Shown: positions 59,447-64,000 of the stretch, one piece after another | How positions within the stretch are numbered: the first letter of the stretch is position 1 | Layout of the letters: every line of letters starts with the position of its first letter | Source: Episyrphus balteatus | Taxonomy: Eukaryota; Arthropoda; Insecta; Diptera; Syrphidae | NCBI RefSeq assembly: GCF_945859705.1 | Contig: NC_079134.1 | Location: forward strand, 45,686,402 to 45,750,401 | Length of the DNA stretch: 64,000 nt | Direction of reading: 5' to 3' | Made by a program: the position numbers and the translations under genes | The notes under the pieces: generated by a model | Told to the model about the DNA's origin: nothing | Seen by the model: the letters and a program-made list of their open reading frames with translations, nothing else | The model's database searches: none

Positions 59447-60505
59447 TTAACCAACTGAAGAAGATCCAAATGAACAACCTTAATAAATGGCACACCCAAA
59501 TCATATTCTTTTGTTTTAATTTGAACTCAATGAACTAATTAAAGAATAAAGTCCAACAAGAAGCGGTTTGGCTTTATACAATAAACATATATATTGTCAA
59601 ATGATCGTGTTATCCGATTCCTTAACTGGCCCATTAACGCATTATTTAATGCGCTGATAATGAATGCCTGCAATCAAACGTAATTAAACAAAAAACGTTC
59701 GTAAGTGGCACTGCAAAAAAAGCAAAAAAAAAGAAAGCCTAAAAGCTCTACAAGCAAGAAGAACGGTAGACCATTGGCTTCTCCAGAAGAATAAACAATC
59801 AACACGAAAAAAGAGCGACCCAAGAAATAGAAGGATCTATTACATTTTTTTCAGCCTGACAATGAAGTTACTCAAAAACTATAGCACTTAAATTGTGTTG
59901 ATTCTCGAAAATGGAACTATTTTACTGCAAAAGACTTATTATAGAATTTTGGGGAGCAGATAACAAAAGTTCCTCATCATTATTTTGATTTCAGAAAAAT
60001 CCTTAAGTAATTTCAATAATTAACCTTAACAATTCACAGTTAATTAATTCAAGAAAATAACTTGACGGATAACCAAATCATCAAAACACCAGATTTTGCA
60101 ATATTCTTGTTTTTTGAAAAAAAAAAAAAAAAAATCAAAAAGTTTTATTTCAATTATCCAGAAAAGAACTTCAAGTAATACCTTTCAAAGAACTCGTGTT
60201 AAATTGTGTACTGAACGGTTAAACGGTTATAATAAAACTGTCTGATCTATTCTATTAGCTTTCAAAGATTCCTTTTATGTTGTCATATGTATATTTTTGC
60301 TAAAAATAGGTTTTATAATAAAAGCGACTGATAAGATTGGGTTTTTTTTTATAACAAATGCGGATGTTTTGGTAGGTGGACCAAAATACTTCTTCATTCT
60401 TAATCAGGGCAAACTTTGCAAAAAATATTGAAATGCTTATCAATATATTTTTTTTTTTTCACTTGATATTTATAATTTGCTTATACTTTAATCTATAACA
60501 GCCCA

Positions 60506-61560
60506 GGGTCGATAATTTTTGAAACCAAAAAAAATCATAGTAGGATTTTGGGCTATTTATTAAAATTTACACTTAAATTACTCAAAAACCATAAGACTTT
60601 ATGTTACATTGATTAATGTTATTGTTTTTAAGTAATTTAAGTGTAAATTTTAATAAATAGCCCAAAATTGTAAATAATGATAAAAAAAATTTCGAATTCA
60701 AGCTTGTTGCATTTTCCGAGAACATGCACTTTGGTGTACTAATGTAAATTTTTGTTTACACTATTAGAAAGTAGAGATTTTAACGAACAAAATGCCCACC
60801 GATTTTTTGAAAAAAGCTGATATTTTGACACGTGAATTTTCGATTGAAAATTAGGGTGTTTTTTTGGTATTAAGTAAAAAAAAAGGTTAAAAAATAAATA
60901 TTTTAAATCAAATAAATTACTGTGTATTCGGGACATAATAAGGTAAGTTTTCACCAAATTTTGTAGAAAAAAACATCTTTTTGAAAAAGATAGAAATAAA
61001 AAACCAAAAACTCGGTTTTTTTAATTTTTCACATAAATTTTGAGGTTATGTGAAAAAATTGTTCATGCATAAGCTGTACATCTTTTTATTACCTACAACC
61101 TTGCCATACAACTTTTTTTTCATAGGACTTGTAGTTTTGCCGGAAATCGAGATATAGGTACCATTTTTTACCATTAAAAACTCATACCTACCACTTCCCG
61201 AACTCGGCTCGCCCGTAATTTATTTTTCTCGTTTACTTAAAAACCGTTATCTCAAAGTTTTAAAAGACATTCTTTTATACTTTTGCAAAAATTAATTTAA
61301 TAAAAATAATTAGAAATAAATAAATCCAATGATCTTACTGAAGCACGTATAGTATTAACATCAAAGATACAAAATACATACAAATTTTACTGTTCCTAAG
61401 ACACATGTAAAATACTGCATAACTCAGTTACTTGGCTGTAAAATGCCTTTAATTGTTTTTGTTGGCACAATTTTTGACTTTTACAGCTTCTTCAAACTTT
61501 TACGTCACGCGTAAAAGATAATTTAACCATTTTTGAACCTTTTTTGAGAAATTTTAAAAT
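60506..61560. other. Gene-free stretch with a palindrome
   Basis: A palindrome with about 45-base arms lies at 60545-60668 (TTTTGGGCTATTTATTAAAA and complement). The remainder is AT-rich without a gene. Confidence 0.5.
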
Positions 61561-61565
61561 ATACC

Positions 61566-61880
61566 CGCTTCTAAGAGCCAATGCCACAATAGAATTAGTC
61601 GAATCTATTGTGGAACCAATTCCAATCCTATTTAACTGAATTGCAAATTCCTCTTTTTTCTTGCAACAAATGCTCGAATTTCGACATTACCAAAGAGGTA
61701 TTTGAACTAAGAAATGTAATTCAGTTAGCCTTCAAGTTAGTTTACTACATGTTTACCGCTCCTATGACTTCATCTTCTTGTGAGCGGTCATTAAGAGTTC
61801 TCAATTATTTGCGTACGTCCATGGGTGAAAAAAAGGTTAAATTCGTTGAAGCTGCCATATTTCTCAAAAGATATAGTTGA
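61566..61880 (+). pseudogene. hAT transposase C-terminal dimerization fragment
   Basis: The frame ending at 61880 contains YYMFTAPMTSSSCERSLRVL followed by NYLRTSMGEKK, matching the hAT C-terminal dimerization motif (P-TSS-ERSFS...L...R..M). An in-frame stop just upstream and loss of the rest of the protein mark it as debris of a different, larger hAT copy. Confidence 0.7.
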
Positions 61881-62044
61881 TAAAATTCAACTAAGCTAGG
61901 CTGTCGAAAAATGGGCATTGTAAAAATATCGCAGGGTTAGACTTTAAATTAAAAGTCAATTTTATGTATATATTTTCTACAAATGTGCCTAATTTATTTT
62001 CTTTTACCAAAAATATTTTTTTTTTTTATTATTAAAGAATATTA

Positions 62045-62296
62045 TACCGTCGCGGTAGTTCTAATACCTCGTAACCCACAAAAAGGCGATTTTGGACTAA
62101 TGATGCAATTATATTGTTGAAAAAAATCCAGATGTAATAGAAAAGACCCTGTTTGCCTAACATCGATATTGTCAGAGCTACGCTTAATCAAAACCAAATC
62201 ATTTGTATTGATTCTCATACATTTCATACTTAGTTTTTTGGCTCTCCTGAAAATAGACTTTTCTGGGTTACGAGGTATTAGAACTACAGCGACGAT
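62045..62296. mobile_element. MITE with GTTCTAATACCTCGTAACCC ends
   Basis: A 250-base element with about 35-base terminal inverted repeats (ACCGTCGCGGTAGTTCTAAT and complement). No transposase. The frame 62042-62227 overlaps the left end and is not a gene. Confidence 0.7.
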
Positions 62297-62344
62297 ACAT
62301 TCTTTATTTTTTTTTTTCTGTTATTATAGGTTATTATTTTAATA

Positions 62345-62996
62345 ACACCGGCACACAAAATAAAAAACGTGTCATGTACCAGGAACCAGACCTATCTTTC
62401 TATATGTTTTTGGGCACGCTGAATCCGAATTTCAAGTCCGTTTGGCCCGGTCACAATCCAGTTTTGAGGAAAATGTAAAAAAGACTCAAAAAAAAGGCAA
62501 AAAACTTCCCTTTTTTGAGTTTTTTGCATTTTACTCAAAACTGGAGGGTGACAGGGGCAAACAAACTTGAAATTCGGATTCAGTGTGCCCAAAAACATAT
62601 AGAAAGATAGGTCTTTTTGCTGGTACATGACACTTTTTTTATTTTGTGTGCCGGTGTAATTAAATGCTTAATCGTGAAAACTATAGTTTTATTTCTTTTC
62701 TCACGCACGCTGAATCCGAATTTCAAGTCCGTTTGGCCCGGTCACAATCCAGTTTTGAGGAAAATGTAAAAAAGACTCAAAAAAAAGGCAAAAAACTTCC
62801 CTTTTTTGAGTTTTTTGCATTTTACTCAAAACTGGAGGGTGACAGGGGCAAACAAACTTGAAATTCGGATTCAGTGTGCCCAAAAACATATAGAAAGATA
62901 GGTCTTTTTGCTGGTACATGACACTTTTTTTATTTTGTGTGCCGGTGTAATTAAATGCTTAATCGTGAAAACTATAGTTTTATTTCTTTTCTCAAT
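62345..62996. mobile_element. Palindromic MITE with 291-base tandem duplication
   Basis: A palindrome 62345-62658 has ends ACACCGGCACACAAAAT and complement and arms of more than 80 bases. The segment 62415-62705 is repeated almost exactly at 62706-62996, so the right half plus flank has been tandemly duplicated. Matching frames at 62392 and 62701 are copies of this repeat. Confidence 0.8.
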
Positions 62997-63097
62997 TGTT
63001 TAAAAAAAAAATGGGATACAGTCGGCAAATTCACAAAATGGGTCGGCATTTCACTGAATCTCACCCCACATGGCTTGGACCCTCGCTTCGCCCCTGG

Positions 63098-63532
63098 TTA
63101 TTGGGATTGGGTTTAAAATTGGCTCATCTAACTTTAATAAAAACAAAACTGTAAAAAAGATTCAAAGTTTTATCAAAGTTTTCTTACTATTTCACTAATA
63201 TCACAGCATTTTTCCAAAATAGAATTACATTCAGAACCCATGCGAGGTTCAATCAAGTATGTACCATATATGTTCACTTTTCCATTTTTGCAAAGATACT
63301 TACGAACACATACCATATCAGGACGTGTACCACATGGCTGAAATGAGTTGCCCGTTAGTTGTCGTGGTATGTTTTTTTGTGCAACTGTTGTAACAGGATG
63401 GTCTATAGTTTCAAAATTCGATTCTCTTGGAAAAACATCATTCAGTACATCATTCAGTAAATCATCCGCGTCTTTCTGAGCCACACATGATCCAATTAGA
63501 AAAATTGGGATGAGAATAAATTTTGCATTCAT
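63098..63532 (-). pseudogene. SPH copy C, truncated after the clip exon
   Basis: The clip exon 63532-63188 (115 residues, signal peptide and full clip cysteines) is open and ends at the conserved donor ATA|GTAAGA. It lacks five residues present in B (SDQVL), an in-frame deletion. The next exon begins at 63131 after TTATTAAAG and matches B for about 11 codons, then homology stops near 63098 and unrelated DNA follows (GGGGCGAAGCGAGGGTCC). Read-through would add about 15 residues (from TRGEARV) and then a TGA. The protease-like domain is absent. Either a dead fragment or a clip-only secreted peptide. Confidence 0.85.
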
Positions 63533-64000
63533 CACAAAATTGTCAAATCTGAAATTGGAGAAATAAGTTTTTAGCTTTTTTGAAATATGTTTATAATAAA
63601 TAATTTTAATATCGAGAATAATTGGCTAACGCTACTCAACCAACTGAAGAAGATCCAAAAGAACAACCTCAATAATTGTATACCCAAAACATACTTTTTT
63701 TTAAATTTGAACTCAATAAACTAATAAAAGAATAATGGCCAATAAGAAGCGGGTTGGCTTTATACAATAAACATATATATTGTTGATTCCTTAACTGTCC
63801 CATGAACGCATTAACGCGCTGATGATGAATGCCTGCAATCAAACGTAATTAAACAAACGTAAGTGGCACTGCTAAAAAAGAAAAAAAAAAAAGAAGCCTA
63901 TAAGCTCTACAGGCAAAAAGAACGGTAGAACATTGGCTTCTCCAGAAGAATAAACAATCAACACGAAAAAAGAGCGACCGAAGAAATAGAATTAAGTAAC
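63098..64000. repeat. Segmental duplication unit C (runs off the window)
   Basis: Matches units A and B from the start of the protease exon through the 5' flank, for example CAATCAACACGAAAAAAGAG near 63955. It is closer to A than B in the 5' flank (no 95-base hairpin; GTATACCCAAAACATAC shared). The upstream limit is outside the window. Confidence 0.8.

Larger units (their letters stand above)
56310..60505. repeat. Segmental duplication unit B
   Basis: Counterpart of unit A, lengthened by a 1.1 kb element (56586-57695) and a 95-base hairpin (59352-59446) that A lacks. These two insertions therefore came after the duplication, or were lost from A. Confidence 0.8.

Overview
This is nuclear DNA from an insect, most likely a fly (Diptera). 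The evidence is very high AT content, short introns of about 60-70 bases with GT..AG ends, clip-domain serine protease homologues of the arthropod immune type, and a dense population of Tc1/mariner-like, hAT-like, PIF/Harbinger-like and foldback elements. The species call is inference. Most of the window is transposon debris; real coding sequence is only about 8 kb.

Layout. 1-1.6 kb: repeats. 1.67-2.98 kb (+): an intact two-exon clip-domain serine protease homologue (SPH1). 3.5-7.2 kb: two foldback transposons. 8.3-18.2 kb (-): three-exon gene for the amino-acid transporter heavy chain CD98hc/SLC3A2, with a TATA promoter near 18.44 kb and an 8 kb first intron filled with foldback elements. 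19.4-28.4 kb: a hAT-like element with arrays of CACGTG palindromes, a Tc1-like inverted duplication, and two TA-flanked elements that abut on one shared TA. 29.16-30.01 kb (-): a candidate alternative first exon and an F-box/LRR-like gene. 31-39 kb: gene-poor, with a tRNA-like sequence, a TA-flanked MITE and a foldback element with 9-bp target duplications. 39.8-41.1 kb (-): a three-exon mitochondrial carrier (SLC25). 41.9-42.8 kb: a decayed Tc1-like transposon. 43-49.7 kb: gene-free repeats. 49.7-64 kb: a segmental duplication cluster on the minus strand with three recent copies (A, B, C) of a second SPH gene. Only B is intact.

How it fits together. The four SPH loci share a plan: a signal peptide, a six-cysteine clip domain on exon 1, a phase-0 intron, then a protease-like domain without the catalytic serine. 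In immune cascades such proteins act as cofactors, typically of prophenoloxidase activation, rather than as enzymes; that role here is inferred from family. Copy A has a nonsense codon just before the protease fold, plus an insertion whose new splice donor could restore the clip reading frame by turning 61 bases of exon into intron. Copy C is cut off at nearly the same point by unrelated DNA. If either is expressed, it would make a clip-only secreted peptide. CD98hc, the F-box gene and the carrier look like ordinary housekeeping genes. No CRISPR, viral or bacterial-type system was seen.
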